Source of the DNA: Duganella phyllosphaerae
GTDB lineage: Bacteria; Pseudomonadota; Gammaproteobacteria; Burkholderiales; Burkholderiaceae_D
NCBI RefSeq assembly: GCF_001758785.1
Contig: NZ_LROM01000093.1
Span: 1-64,000 of the forward strand
Direction of reading: 5' to 3'
Length of the DNA: 64,000 nt
The position numbers and the translations under genes were made by a program. This document shows, one piece after another, positions 47,188-56,845 of this stretch; position 1 is the first letter of the stretch, and every line of letters starts with the position of its first letter. Under the pieces are notes generated by a model. It saw nothing but the letters and a program-made list of their open reading frames with translations, was not told where the DNA came from and did not search any database.

Positions 47188-47970
47188 ATGATGAAAGCAG
47201 AGACACCTACCGAACAAAAGACCACCATCCAGGTCATCGACCGCATGATGGCCTTGCTCGACGCACTGGCGCGTTACCCGGATCCGGTCAGCCTCAAGGA
47301 ATTGTCCAAGGTCTCGGGATTGCATCCGTCCACCGCCCACCGCATCCTCAACGACATGGTGGTCACGCGGTTTGTCGACCGCATCGAGCCGGGCACTTAC
47401 CGGCTCGGCATGCGCTTGCTGGAACTGGGCAACGTGGTCAAGAGCCGGCTGTCGGTGCGCGAAGCGGCGCTCGACTTCATGCGCGCGCTGCACAAGAAAA
47501 CCCAGCAGACCATCAACCTGTCGGTGCGCCAGGGCGACGAGATCGTCTATATCGACCGGGCGTTCTCCGAGCGTTCGGGCATGCAGGTGGTGCGCGCCAT
47601 CGGCGGGCGCGGGCCGCTGCATCTCACCTCCACCGGCAAGCTGTTCCTGTCGGTCGATGAGCCCAAGGCCATCCGCGCGTATGCCACGCGTACCGGGCTG
47701 GCCGGCCATAACAAGAATTCGATCACGGATTTGTCCAAGCTCGAGCGCGAACTGAGCCTGGTGAAGTCACGCGGCTACGCGCGCGACAATGAAGAACTGG
47801 AACTGGGCGTGCGGTGCATGGCTGCCGGCATCCGCGACGACAGTGGAAAACTGATTGCCGGGCTGTCGATCTCGGCGCCGGCCGACCGCTTGCAGGAAGA
47901 CTGGCTGGAAGACCTGGTGGTCACCGCCAACCAGATCTCCGCCACCCTCGGTTACATGCCGGTGGAATAA
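47188..47970 (+). CDS. IclR-family transcriptional regulator
   Basis: A 260-aa protein. An N-terminal winged HTH (SLKELSKVSGLHPSTAHRILND, about 35-56) precedes the IclR effector domain (GDEIVYIDRAFS, GRGPLHLTSTGKLFLS, GYARDNEELELGVRCMAAGI). It probably controls a catabolic or envelope gene set; the target is unknown. Its end overlaps the convergent pbpG gene by 19 bp. Confidence 0.9.
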   Translation: MMKAETPTEQKTTIQVIDRMMALLDALARYPDPVSLKELSKVSGLHPSTAHRILNDMVVTRFVDRIEPGTYRLGMRLLELGNVVKSRLSVREAALDFMRALHKKTQQTINLSVRQGDEIVYIDRAFSERSGMQVVRAIGGRGPLHLTSTGKLFLSVDEPKAIRAYATRTGLAGHNKNSITDLSKLERELSLVKSRGYARDNEELELGVRCMAAGIRDDSGKLIAGLSISAPADRLQEDWLEDLVVTANQISATLGYMPVE

Positions 47971-49040
47971 ACCGGGGCGCTGCCGCCGCCGATGTTGAGC
48001 GTGGCTGGTTTGAGTGCTTCGATCCATTTGCGGATACGGCCGGCATCGGCCACCCGCGACTGGGTGCCCTTGGAATCCAAAAACACCATGATCACGGAAC
48101 GGCCTTCGATCACCGCTTGCATCAGCAGGCAGCGGCCGGCTTCGTTGATGAAACCGGTTTTTTGCAGGCCGATCGACCAGTCCGGGTTGGCGACCAGGCG
48201 ATTGGTGGTGCCGAACTGCATCGGACGGCCATTGGCTTCGACGATGGCGTTGGCGTCGGTGGAGAACTGGCGCAGCATCGGGTGCTCGTAAGCAGCCATG
48301 GCCAGCTTGGCCAGGTCGCGCGCGCTGGCCACGTTCATTTTCGACAGGCCGCTGGAATCGACGTAATGGGTGTCGCTCATGCCCAGTTCGCGCGCCTTGG
48401 CGTTCATCGCTTCGACAAACGCAGGCTTGCCACCCGGATAGTTGCGGCCGAGTGCCGAAGCGGCGCGGTTTTCCGAACTCATCAGGGCGATATGCAGCAT
48501 ATTGGCGCGGGTGAGCTGGGCGCCGACGCGCAGGCGCGAGCTGCTGAACTTGGCGCGGTCGACGTCCTCGTCGGTAACAGTCAGCACTTCGTCCATGTCC
48601 TGCTCGGCTTCCACCACGACCAGGCCGGTCATCATCTTGGTAATCGAGGCGATCGGCAAGGCGATGTTGGAATTCTTTTCGAACAGCACTTCCGAATTGG
48701 CCTGGTCGAGCACCAGCGCCACGTTCGATTTCAGGTCGAGTGGATCGCGGGTAGCGGACAGGCCGGCCAGGTCGCCCATGGTGGCAAACGCCGGGGCGGC
48801 CGTGATCAGGCGCTGGTAGCTGACTTTCTTGCGGCCGTTGACGCGGGTAATGCGCTTGACCACGCGGCCTTCCACCCGGGGGGCGGACAGGCGCACGGTC
48901 TGGCGGGCCTTGACCTTTTTGACCTGGGCTTTCTTGGACGCGGCAGATTGCGCCGTGGCAGCTTGCGCAACACTGGCCGTGGTCAGGCCGGCAGAGACAA
49001 ACATCAGCGAAATGACGGCACTGAGCGCTAGTTTATACAT
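47952..49040 (-). CDS. pbpG: D-alanyl-D-alanine endopeptidase PbpG (PBP7-like)
   Basis: A 362-aa protein with a signal peptide (about 1-28). Catalytic motifs: S132-x2-K135 (SITK), S189-E-N191 and K294-T-G296. It cleaves peptidoglycan crosslinks in the periplasm. The long basic linker (33-75) resembles that of betaproteobacterial PbpG. It converges with the IclR gene. Confidence 0.93.
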   Translation of the reverse strand: MYKLALSAVISLMFVSAGLTTASVAQAATAQSAASKKAQVKKVKARQTVRLSAPRVEGRVVKRITRVNGRKKVSYQRLITAAPAFATMGDLAGLSATRDPLDLKSNVALVLDQANSEVLFEKNSNIALPIASITKMMTGLVVVEAEQDMDEVLTVTDEDVDRAKFSSSRLRVGAQLTRANMLHIALMSSENRAASALGRNYPGGKPAFVEAMNAKARELGMSDTHYVDSSGLSKMNVASARDLAKLAMAAYEHPMLRQFSTDANAIVEANGRPMQFGTTNRLVANPDWSIGLQKTGFINEAGRCLLMQAVIEGRSVIMVFLDSKGTQSRVADAGRIRKWIEALKPATLNIGGGSAPVYSTGM

Positions 49041-49188
49041 TCATTTCCCCAAGAAGAACCAACAAAATTCACAAATCGATCGTTGCAGTGTAGCAAAACC
49101 CTGTGCCAGCGCAAGCAAAATTGTCCCTGCTGACCACAATGGTTGCGGATCCGCCATATGCGTTTCACAACTTGTGTTCAAACAGACA

Positions 49189-49881
49189 TCAGGAGATAAA
49201 TTTAACAAATTGTTCGAGCGCCATGCGCTCGGTTACCAGAGTGTTCTCGATCTTGCCCAGATCGGCATAGCCGAGCGCCATGCCGCAGACCACCATTTCA
49301 TTGTCGGGCAGCGCCAGCTGGGCTGCGATCACCCGATGATACTGGGTAAACGCGGCCTGTGGACAAGTATCGAGGCCACGGCCACGGGCGGCCACCATCA
49401 CGCTTTGCAGGAACATGCCGTAGTCGAGCCAGGAACCCTGCGCCATCACGCGGTCGATGGTGAAGATCAGCCCCACTGGCGCGCCGAAGAAATCGTAATT
49501 CTTGCCGTGCTGGGCAGCCATGCCGGCCTTGTTCTCGCGCGTGAGGCCCAGCAGCGCGTAAAGGTCCCAGCCCACCTTGCGGCGGCGGTCGATGAACGGC
49601 GACTTCCACTCGGTTGGGTAATAAGCGTATTCCTCGGTATGCTGGCGCGCCTGCTCCGGGTCGTTGTGCAGGGCCAGGATGGCAGCGGACAGCGCCTGCT
49701 TCGCTTGGTCTTGCAGCACATACACCTTCCACGGCTGGGTATTGGTGCCCGAAGGCGCCCTGCCCGCCACCTGCAGAATCTGCTCGATGTCTGCGTGGGC
49801 GACCGGCTGCGGCAAATACGCGCGGATCGAGCGGCGCGAGGTGATGGCGGCGTCCACCGCCTGTTGTTCCGGAGTCGTCAT
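49189..49881 (-). CDS. Nitroreductase-family protein
   Basis: A 230-aa FMN enzyme. Signatures are SRRSIRAYLPQPV near the start, GRAPSGTNTQPWKVYVL (phosphate-binding), and QAAFTQYHRVIAAQLALP towards the end. It reduces nitro compounds or quinones. Its start lies 8 bp from the end of the EamA exporter gene, so they form an operon, possibly for detoxification. Confidence 0.9.
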   Translation of the reverse strand: MTTPEQQAVDAAITSRRSIRAYLPQPVAHADIEQILQVAGRAPSGTNTQPWKVYVLQDQAKQALSAAILALHNDPEQARQHTEEYAYYPTEWKSPFIDRRRKVGWDLYALLGLTRENKAGMAAQHGKNYDFFGAPVGLIFTIDRVMAQGSWLDYGMFLQSVMVAARGRGLDTCPQAAFTQYHRVIAAQLALPDNEMVVCGMALGYADLGKIENTLVTERMALEQFVKFIS

Positions 49882-49889
49882 GGTGCTCC

Positions 49890-50798
49890 TTATTTTGATT
49901 TACTGACTACAAAAAATACCCCGGCCACAGCCAGCGCCATGCCAGCGATGCCGAGGGCGTTGAATGCTTCGCCGAACATCAGCCAAGCCATCAGGGCGGT
50001 GGTCGGTGGCGTCAGGTACAGCAGGCTGGTGACCTGGGTGGCGTCGCTGCGCCGGATCAGCGCGAACAGCAGGAAAATGGCGCCGATCGACACCGCCAGC
50101 ACGGCCCAGGCCAGGGCGCCGATGAAGTGCGCCGTCCACTGCACCGCAGCAAAGTCCGGCCCCAATCCTTCAAAAACTATAGCCAGCGGCAAGATCACGA
50201 CAGTGGACGCGGCAAACTGGATCACGGTACCGGTGCGCAAATCGAATTGCGGGCAATAACGTTTCTGGTACAAGGTGCCGACCGTGATCGACACCAGCGC
50301 CAGCACGCACAGGGCAATGGCGGTGGAAGACAAGCCCACCAACTCGATCTTGGCAGCCACCACCAGCGCCACCCCGGCTATGCCGAACAGCAATCCCAGC
50401 CACTGGCGCGGACGCACGGTTTCGCCGACCAGCGGCGCGGCGAAGGCGGTCAGGATCGGTTGCATGCCGACAATCAGGGCCGACAGTCCGGCCGGCATGC
50501 CGAGCTTGATCGCGCACCACACGCCGCCCAGGTAGCCGGCGTGCAGCAACACCCCCGCCAGCGCGATGTGCATTACCTTGCCATGTGGCCAGGGAGCACG
50601 CAACAGCAGGACCAGCGGCGCCAGGATCGCCAGCACGCACAAAAACCGCAGCACGATGAAGGTCAGCGGCGGCGCATAGGGCAGGCCGAACTTGGCGACG
50701 ATGAAGCCAGTGCTCCACAAAAAGACGAAAAACAACGGTACCGGGGACAGAAACGAGGCCGGGCCGGAGACCGGTGCTGCAGAGGAAGCGTCAGGCAT
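49890..50798 (-). CDS. EamA/DMT-family transporter
   Basis: A 302-aa protein with ten predicted helices arranged in two EamA repeats (WSTGFIVAKFGLPYAP in the first). It probably exports small metabolites. It shares a transcript with the downstream nitroreductase. The 380-bp region upstream separates it from the divergent phasin gene. Confidence 0.9.
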   Translation of the reverse strand: MPDASSAAPVSGPASFLSPVPLFFVFLWSTGFIVAKFGLPYAPPLTFIVLRFLCVLAILAPLVLLLRAPWPHGKVMHIALAGVLLHAGYLGGVWCAIKLGMPAGLSALIVGMQPILTAFAAPLVGETVRPRQWLGLLFGIAGVALVVAAKIELVGLSSTAIALCVLALVSITVGTLYQKRYCPQFDLRTGTVIQFAASTVVILPLAIVFEGLGPDFAAVQWTAHFIGALAWAVLAVSIGAIFLLFALIRRSDATQVTSLLYLTPPTTALMAWLMFGEAFNALGIAGMALAVAGVFFVVSKSK

Positions 50799-51178
50799 AT
50801 CAAGTTACTATCAGTTTAGTAGAGGTTCGGCAATGCCGAACAGGTGCTCGTCGAGTCTAGCACGGGACTAGCGGCCTCATGGGGAGAAGCCGCCGCAGGC
50901 CGCTGGTGGTGCGGTTCTGCACGGATATACACTTGCAAGGACACCAATAACCGACAGTCGTTTCCCTTACCAGAAAATAACACTCATGCCTTGATGCAAC
51001 GCACAAAAAATCGCTTGACTTAATTTTTGAAGACCGTAAAATCGGTCTTGTTGCGTTGCACAATTTGTGATTCGGTCTGAAACGTGGATGACTGCATTCT
51101 GGTCTGTTCTGGTCGTTTCGCACCGACAGTAAAAACAGTAAGAAACCTCATTCAAAGCCCTATTTTCTGGAGAGTTAT
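50799..51178. promoter_or_regulatory. Upstream region of the phasin gene
   Basis: 380 bp without a gene, between divergent eamA and phaP. It contains AAGACCG/CGGTCTT (51030-51049) and TTGCGTTGCACAA (51051-51063), which resembles TGC/GCA-rich sites bound by the PHA regulator PhaR. GGAG precedes phaP at about 51170. Confidence 0.4.
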
Positions 51179-51739
51179 ATGTTTTCGATCCCTGAGCAAT
51201 TTTCCAATGCGACCAAAGCGAACTTCGAAGCCCAGTTCGCTATCTTCTCGGCACTGACCAACAAAGCATTCGAAGGCGTAGAAAAACTGGTTGACCTGAA
51301 CCTGACCGCCGCCAAGGCATCGCTGGAAGAGTCGTCGAACACCGCCAAGCAACTGCTGTCGGCCAAAGATCCCCAAGAATTCTTCGCGCTGGCTTCCGCT
51401 CAAGCCCAGCCAACCGCTGAAAAGACCATGGCTTACAGCCGTCACCTGGCCACCATCGCCACCAGCACGGGCGCCGAGTTCAGCAAAGCTGCCGAAACCC
51501 AAATCGCCGAAACCAACCGCAAAGTCATTTCGCTGGTGGAAGAAGTGAGCAAGAACGCCCCGGCTGGCAGCGAAAACGCGATCGCCATGTTCAAATCGGC
51601 CATCGGCAACGCCAACGCCGGCTACGAGCAAATGACCCGTACCGCCAAGCAGGCCGCCGAGTCGATCGAAACCAACCTGAACCAGGCCGTCAGCCAGTTC
51701 ACCGCTGCCGCCGCCAAAGCCGCCCCAGCGCGCAACTGA
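51179..51739 (+). CDS. phaP: Phasin (PHA granule protein)
   Basis: A 186-aa protein, helical throughout with many Ala/Glu/Lys residues: [20 protein letters not shown] near the start, typical phasin heptads in the middle ([23 protein letters not shown]) and an Ala/Pro-rich end. It coats polyhydroxyalkanoate granules. A strong terminator follows, and its promoter region may hold a PhaR site. Codon use is that of a highly expressed gene. Confidence 0.92.
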   Translation: MFSIPEQFSNATKANFEAQFAIFSALTNKAFEGVEKLVDLNLTAAKASLEESSNTAKQLLSAKDPQEFFALASAQAQPTAEKTMAYSRHLATIATSTGAEFSKAAETQIAETNRKVISLVEEVSKNAPAGSENAIAMFKSAIGNANAGYEQMTRTAKQAAESIETNLNQAVSQFTAAAAKAAPARN

Positions 51740-51780
51740 TCAAGCAGCAACCTCCTGTCGTTCTTCACGGACGACCTTGA

Positions 51781-51808
51781 AAGCCTCGGATTCCGAGGCT
51801 TTTTTTTC
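51781..51808 (+). terminator. Rho-independent terminator after phaP
   Basis: AAGCCTCGG (51781-51789) pairs with CCGAGGCTT (51793-51801) and is followed by a T8 tract. Confidence 0.9.
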
Positions 51809-51817
51809 GCCCCCCCA

Positions 51818-51920
51818 CTTCGGGGTCAGTGCCGACATTTAGACACGAACCCATCACTACAACGACCAATACCGTGCGGTTAAGTTCAATAATGTCCGAA
51901 TGTCGGCACTGACCCCGAAG
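51818..51920. repeat. 103-bp inverted-repeat element (MITE/REP-like)
   Basis: A perfect 22-bp inverted repeat flanks a 59-bp centre: 51818-51839 begins CTTCGGGGTCAGTG and 51899-51920 ends CACTGACCCCGAAG. The arms contain GGGGTCAGTGCCGACATT, a style seen between genes of this family of bacteria. Non-coding. Confidence 0.75.
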
Positions 51921-51930
51921 CTTACGAAGC

Positions 51931-52665
51931 TTACTCGCCCAGGTAGGCGGCTTTGACGCGCGGGTCGTCGAGCATGGCACTGGCCTGGCCGGTCATGGTG
52001 ATGGTGCCGGAGTCCATCACGTAACCGCGGTGGGCCGCTTGCAGCGCCAGCTTGGCGTTCTGCTCCACCAGCAGCACGGTGATGCCCTCGGCCGAGACGT
52101 TGCGGATCACTTCGAAGATCTTGTCCACCATGATCGGTGACAGGCCCATCGATGGCTCGTCGAGCAACAGCAGTTTTGGATGCGACATCAGCGCGCGCGC
52201 CATCGCCAGCATTTGCTGCTCGCCGCCGGACAGGGTGCCGGCCAGCTGCTGCGCCCGTTCCTTCAGGCGCGGGAAGACGTCGAACCACTTGGCCACATCC
52301 GCCTCGATGCCAGCCTTGTCGTTGCGGGTGAAGGCGCCCATCATCAGGTTTTCCTCGATGGTCATGCGGGTGAACACGCCCCGCCCTTCCGGCACCATGG
52401 CCAGCTTCCTTTCCACCAGGTGGAAGGACTTGGCGCCCTTCATGGACTCGCCCTGGTAGGTGATGACCCCTTCGACCTTGCACTCCGGCAGGGTGCCTGT
52501 GATGGCTTTCAGGGTGGTGGTCTTGCCGGCGCCGTTGGCGCCGATCAGGGCCACCAGCTCGCCCTGGTTCACTTCCAGGTCGATGCCCTTGACCGCCTTG
52601 ATGCCGCCGTAGGCAACCTTGAGCCCGGAGATCTTTAAAACATTCGTATTTGCTAAACCACTCAT
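51931..52665 (-). CDS. livF: Branched-chain amino acid ABC transporter ATPase LivF
   Basis: A 244-aa protein from ATG 52665. Walker A GANGAGKTT, signature LSGGEQQMLAMARAL and Walker B LLLLDEPSMGLSP. It drives uptake of Leu/Ile/Val with LivG, LivH and LivM. Start and livG stop overlap (TAATG). Confidence 0.93.
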   Translation of the reverse strand: MSGLANTNVLKISGLKVAYGGIKAVKGIDLEVNQGELVALIGANGAGKTTTLKAITGTLPECKVEGVITYQGESMKGAKSFHLVERKLAMVPEGRGVFTRMTIEENLMMGAFTRNDKAGIEADVAKWFDVFPRLKERAQQLAGTLSGGEQQMLAMARALMSHPKLLLLDEPSMGLSPIMVDKIFEVIRNVSAEGITVLLVEQNAKLALQAAHRGYVMDSGTITMTGQASAMLDDPRVKAAYLGE

Positions 52666-53438
52666 TAGTGCGACCCTCCGAGGTAGGCGTCGATCACCGC
52701 CTTGTTGCTCTGTATTTCCGCCGGCAGGCCTTCGGCAATCGGCTTGCCGTATTCCAGCACCATCAGCCGGTCGCACAGCGCCATCATCATCTTGACGTCG
52801 TGCTCGATCAACAGCACGGTCTTGCCCTGCTGCTTGATCTTGATGAGCAGCTCGCGCAGCGCCAGTTTTTCGGTGGCGTTCATGCCGGCGGCCGGTTCGT
52901 CCAGCGCCAGCAATTGCGGATCGGTGGCCAGCGCACGGGCAATTTCCAGGCGGCGCTGATCGCCGTACGACAGGAACCGCGACGTGCGGTTGGCAAACTT
53001 GCCGATACCAACGAAATCGAGCAGTTCCTGGGCGCGGGCGCGGATCGACGCCTCTTCCTCGCGCGCGGCCTTGTGGCGGAAAATGGCGCCGAACACGCCC
53101 TGCTTCGAGCGCACGTGGCGCCCCACCATCACATTTTCCAGCGCCGTCATCTCGCCAAATAAACGGATGTTCTGGAAGGTGCGGGCGATGCCGGCCTTGG
53201 CCACCTCGTGCGGGGCGGACGGCGAGTACGGCTTGCCGGCCAGCTCGAAGGTGCCCGTATCTGGCTGGTACAGGCCGGTAATCACATTGAAGAACGTGGT
53301 CTTGCCGGCGCCGTTGGGGCCGATCAGGCCGTAGATCTGGCCCTGCTTGATGGTGATGCCCACGTCGGTCAGCGCCTGCAGGCCGCCGAAGCGTTTATTC
53401 ACGCCGGCGATATTCAAAATGGTTGGCTGCTCATTCAT
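52665..53438 (-). CDS. livG: Branched-chain amino acid ABC transporter ATPase LivG
   Basis: A 257-aa protein from ATG 53438 (GAGGAG upstream). Walker A GPNGAGKTT, the LivG-type Walker B LLALDEPAAGMNATE and the switch LLIEHDVKMMM. It starts 12 bp after livM. It is paired with LivF on the inner membrane. Confidence 0.93.
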   Translation of the reverse strand: MNEQPTILNIAGVNKRFGGLQALTDVGITIKQGQIYGLIGPNGAGKTTFFNVITGLYQPDTGTFELAGKPYSPSAPHEVAKAGIARTFQNIRLFGEMTALENVMVGRHVRSKQGVFGAIFRHKAAREEEASIRARAQELLDFVGIGKFANRTSRFLSYGDQRRLEIARALATDPQLLALDEPAAGMNATEKLALRELLIKIKQQGKTVLLIEHDVKMMMALCDRLMVLEYGKPIAEGLPAEIQSNKAVIDAYLGGSH

Positions 53439-53449
53439 GGCTGCACTCC

Positions 53450-54679
53450 TCAAGCGGCGACGGTGTCGGACGATTTATCTTTGGTATCCGAATCGTGGTC
53501 GGGACGGTCTTCGTGCTTGGGCGACGGCCACAGGCCGGCCGGACGGTACAACATCATCAGCACCAGCGCCAGGCCGTACAGCAGCTGGCGCAGCACTTCG
53601 GCCTCGACCACCACGTGGCCGAACAGTTTCTGTTGCAGCGGCTCCACCACGTGGCGCAGCACCTCCGGCAGCGAAGCGAGCAGCGCGCCACCGAGGATCA
53701 CGCCAGGAATATGGCCGATGCCGCCCAACACCACCATGGCCAGCACCGCGATCGACTCGGTCAGCGGGAACGATTCGGGCGACACGAAGCCCTGGAACGC
53801 GGCAAACATGGCGCCGGCCACGCCGCCGAACGATGCGCCCATCGAGAACGCCAGCAGCTTGACGTTGCGGGTGTTGATGCCCATGGCCTTGGCGGCAATC
53901 TCGTCTTCGCGGATCGCCACCCAGGCACGGCCCAGGCGCGAGTGCTGCAACCGTGCGGTCACAAACACGATCACCACGCACAGCAGCAGGAACAAATAGT
54001 AGTAGGCATTGACCGACGGCATCGCAAAATCGCCGAGCATGACGGTGGCGCGCGAGCCGGCCTCGCCAGCGAGGTTGACGCCGAACACGCGTATCGGGTC
54101 GATCATATTGATGCCCTGCGGGCCGTTGGTGAAATTGATCGGCTCGTTCAAGTTCGTCATGAAGATGCGGATGATCTCGCCAAAGCCCAGGGTCACGATG
54201 GCCAGGTAATCGCCGCGCAGCTTGAGCGTGGGCGCGCCCAGCAAGGCGCCGAAAAAGCCGGCCAGCAGCGCGGCGATCGGCACGATCGCCCACACCGACA
54301 GGTGGATGCCGTTTTGCTGGATCTCGGGCCCGAGCACGGCGACCAGGGCATTGGCCAGGGCCGGGTACTCGACAATCATCGACTCGAGCAAGGTGGCGAA
54401 ATGCGGCGAGGCCAGCAGTCCGGTGACGTAGGCGCCCACCGCAAAGAACGCGATATAGCCAAGGTCGAGCAGGCCGGCAAAGCCGACCACGATGTTCAGG
54501 CCCAGCGCCAGCATGATGTACAGCAGCGCCATGTCGATGATGCGCACCCACGAATTGCCGAACTGGGCGGCAAAAAACGGGAAGACCAGCAGACCGATCA
54601 GCAGCACCGCCATGCTGGCGTAGGCCTTGCGCGGGTTGCGCTTGGTGTCGAAACTAATGTCGAAACTCGGGATAGCCAT
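53450..54679 (-). CDS. livM: Branched-chain amino acid permease LivM
   Basis: A 409-aa membrane protein. The EAA-like loop is AWVAIREDEIAAKAMGIN, and LKLRGDYLAIVTLGFGEI is typical of LivM. The acidic C-terminal tail (EDRPDHDSDTKDKSSD) is longer than in E. coli. It forms the channel with LivH. Confidence 0.92.
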   Translation of the reverse strand: MAIPSFDISFDTKRNPRKAYASMAVLLIGLLVFPFFAAQFGNSWVRIIDMALLYIMLALGLNIVVGFAGLLDLGYIAFFAVGAYVTGLLASPHFATLLESMIVEYPALANALVAVLGPEIQQNGIHLSVWAIVPIAALLAGFFGALLGAPTLKLRGDYLAIVTLGFGEIIRIFMTNLNEPINFTNGPQGINMIDPIRVFGVNLAGEAGSRATVMLGDFAMPSVNAYYYLFLLLCVVIVFVTARLQHSRLGRAWVAIREDEIAAKAMGINTRNVKLLAFSMGASFGGVAGAMFAAFQGFVSPESFPLTESIAVLAMVVLGGIGHIPGVILGGALLASLPEVLRHVVEPLQQKLFGHVVVEAEVLRQLLYGLALVLMMLYRPAGLWPSPKHEDRPDHDSDTKDKSSDTVAA

Positions 54680-54689
54680 CGAATTCTCC

Positions 54690-55619
54690 TTAGGCGCGGT
54701 CGGCCACGCGCTCGCCCATGATGCCGGACGGCCGCACGGTGAGCACCAGGATCAGCACCACGAAGGCGAAGATGTCCTGGTAGTGGCTGCCGAGGAAACC
54801 GCCGGTCAGGTCGCCGATATAGCCGGCGCCCAGGCTTTCTACCAGCCCCAGCACGATGCCGCCGATCATGGCGCCGTAGATATTGCCGATGCCGCCGAGC
54901 ACGGCCGCGCAGAACGCTTTCAGGCCGGGCAAAAGGCCCATGGCAAACTGGATCGACGCATAGTTGGCGCCCCACATCACGCCCGCGACAGCAGCGAGCG
55001 CAGCACCGAGCGCAAACGTCAGCATGATGACCTTGTTGGAATCGACGCCCATCAGGCCGGCCACGCGCGGGTTTTCGGCCGTGGCGCGCATGGCGCGGCC
55101 CATCTTGGTTTTTTCCACCAGCAGCACCAGGCCGACCATGGAGGTGGCAGCGAGCACCAGCAGCAGGATCTGGGTCTGCGAGATCAGCGCGCCGGCTATC
55201 ATCACCGGTTCCGGCGAGAGCAGTTGCGGGAACGGCAGCGGGTTGCGGGTCCAGATCATCATGGCGATCGTCTGCAGCAGGATCGACACGCCAATCGCGG
55301 TAATCAGGGGCGCCAGGCGCGGCGCGTTGCGCAGTCGCCGATAAGCGACCCGCTCAATCAGCACGTTGACGATCATGCACACGGGAATCGCGCCGCCGAT
55401 GGCAATCGCCAGCTTGATGTAGCCGGGCATCTCGGGCGCGTACTGGTTGAGCAGGTTGAGAATGGTGAGACCGGTCATGGCGCCGATCATCAGGACGTCG
55501 CCGTGGGCGAAATTGATGAGGTTGAGCACGCCGTACACCATGGTGTAACCGAGCGCGACCAGTGCGTACATGCTGCCGAGCACCAGCCCATTGATAATTT
55601 GTTGGATAAGGGTATCCAT
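54690..55619 (-). CDS. livH: Branched-chain amino acid permease LivH
   Basis: A 309-aa membrane protein starting MDTLIQQIINGLVLGSMYALVALGY, with MRATAENPRVAGLMGVDSNK as the coupling loop. It heads livHMGF. No substrate-binding protein gene (livK/livJ) is adjacent in the window, so the binding protein must be encoded elsewhere. Confidence 0.93.
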   Translation of the reverse strand: MDTLIQQIINGLVLGSMYALVALGYTMVYGVLNLINFAHGDVLMIGAMTGLTILNLLNQYAPEMPGYIKLAIAIGGAIPVCMIVNVLIERVAYRRLRNAPRLAPLITAIGVSILLQTIAMMIWTRNPLPFPQLLSPEPVMIAGALISQTQILLLVLAATSMVGLVLLVEKTKMGRAMRATAENPRVAGLMGVDSNKVIMLTFALGAALAAVAGVMWGANYASIQFAMGLLPGLKAFCAAVLGGIGNIYGAMIGGIVLGLVESLGAGYIGDLTGGFLGSHYQDIFAFVVLILVLTVRPSGIMGERVADRA

Positions 55620-55858
55620 GGAGAACCTTTACTATGTTATGCCTGCACCACGTAACAAAAACGGCACCCGGAAAGCAAGTTCCCGTAGTGCCGCAGTTGG
55701 CTACGTATTCGTCATGCAAGTTTCGTACCAAAAATGTTGATTAAAGACGAAACGACAAGCTTTTAAAAGCGAGGCAATGATAGCGAGATTCTGGAAAAAC
55801 TAACAGCGGAATAACTGGGCAGTCACTGAATTAAATTCCGCTGCTGCTGAGACCGTCT

Positions 55859-56821
55859 TTAAAGAACGCCCTCGACTGGTGCACGCTTGGGACCATCGAG
55901 GCCCTTGGGCAGCGGGAAGGTCACCGATTCTTCCACGCCATCGAGCGGACGCACGCTGCGCACGCCGCACTCTTTCAGGCGCGAGATCACCGCTTCTACC
56001 AGCACTTCGGGAGCCGAGGCGCCAGCGGTGACGCCCACGCGCACCTTGCCGTCGAGCCAGGCCGGGTCGATCTGCGAGGCGTTATCGACCATGTAGGCGG
56101 GCGTGCCCATCTTTTCGGCCACTTCGCGCAGGCGGTTGGAGTTGGAGCTGTTGGGGCTGCCCACCACGATCACCAGTTCCACCTGCGGCGCCATGAACTT
56201 GACGGCTTCCTGGCGGTTGGTGGTGGCGTAGCAGATGTCGCCCTTCTTCGGCTCGATGATCGCCGGGAACTTGCGCTTGAGCGCGGCAATGATTTCGATG
56301 GTGTCATCGACCGACAGCGTGGTCTGCGACACGTAGGCCAACTGGTCGGGCTTGGTCACCACCAGGTGTTCGACGTCGTCCACGGTTTCCACCAAGTACA
56401 TGCCCTGGTCGGTCTGGCCCATGGTGCCCTCCACTTCCGGATGGCCCTGGTGGCCGATCATGATGATCTCGCAGCCCTGCTTGCGCATCTTGGCCACTTC
56501 CACGTGGACCTTGGTCACCAGCGGGCAGGTGGCGTCGAAAATCGACAGGCCGCGCGACTCGGCCTCGGCCCGCACCGCGCGCGAGACGCCGTGCGCCGAG
56601 AACACCAGCGTATTGCCGGCCGGGACATCGTCGAGGTCTTCGATGAAGATCGCGCCCTTGGCGCGCAGGTCGGCCACGACATAGGCGTTGTGGACGATTT
56701 CGTGGCGCACGTAGATCGGCGCGCCGAACTGGTTCAGCGCGCGCTCGACGATTTCAATGGCGCGGTCGACGCCGGCGCAAAAGCCGCGCGGCTGGGCCAA
56801 CAGGATTTCTTTATCGCTCAT
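55859..56821 (-). CDS. ispH: 4-hydroxy-3-methylbut-2-enyl diphosphate reductase
   Basis: A 320-aa enzyme of the MEP isoprenoid pathway. Three cysteines bind the Fe-S cluster: PRGFCAGV (Cys15), FDATCPLV and [19 protein letters not shown] and [11 protein letters not shown] are the substrate motifs. It makes IPP and DMAPP. It is downstream of fkpB by 24 bp, a conserved pair. Confidence 0.95.
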   Translation of the reverse strand: MSDKEILLAQPRGFCAGVDRAIEIVERALNQFGAPIYVRHEIVHNAYVVADLRAKGAIFIEDLDDVPAGNTLVFSAHGVSRAVRAEAESRGLSIFDATCPLVTKVHVEVAKMRKQGCEIIMIGHQGHPEVEGTMGQTDQGMYLVETVDDVEHLVVTKPDQLAYVSQTTLSVDDTIEIIAALKRKFPAIIEPKKGDICYATTNRQEAVKFMAPQVELVIVVGSPNSSNSNRLREVAEKMGTPAYMVDNASQIDPAWLDGKVRVGVTAGASAPEVLVEAVISRLKECGVRSVRPLDGVEESVTFPLPKGLDGPKRAPVEGVL

Positions 56822-56845
56822 GGTTCAGTCCTCATGGTTCAGTCT

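Noticed and set aside
53423-54721. 432-codon plus-strand frame antisense to livM
   Set aside because: Antisense artefact of GC-rich third positions; livM is unmistakable.
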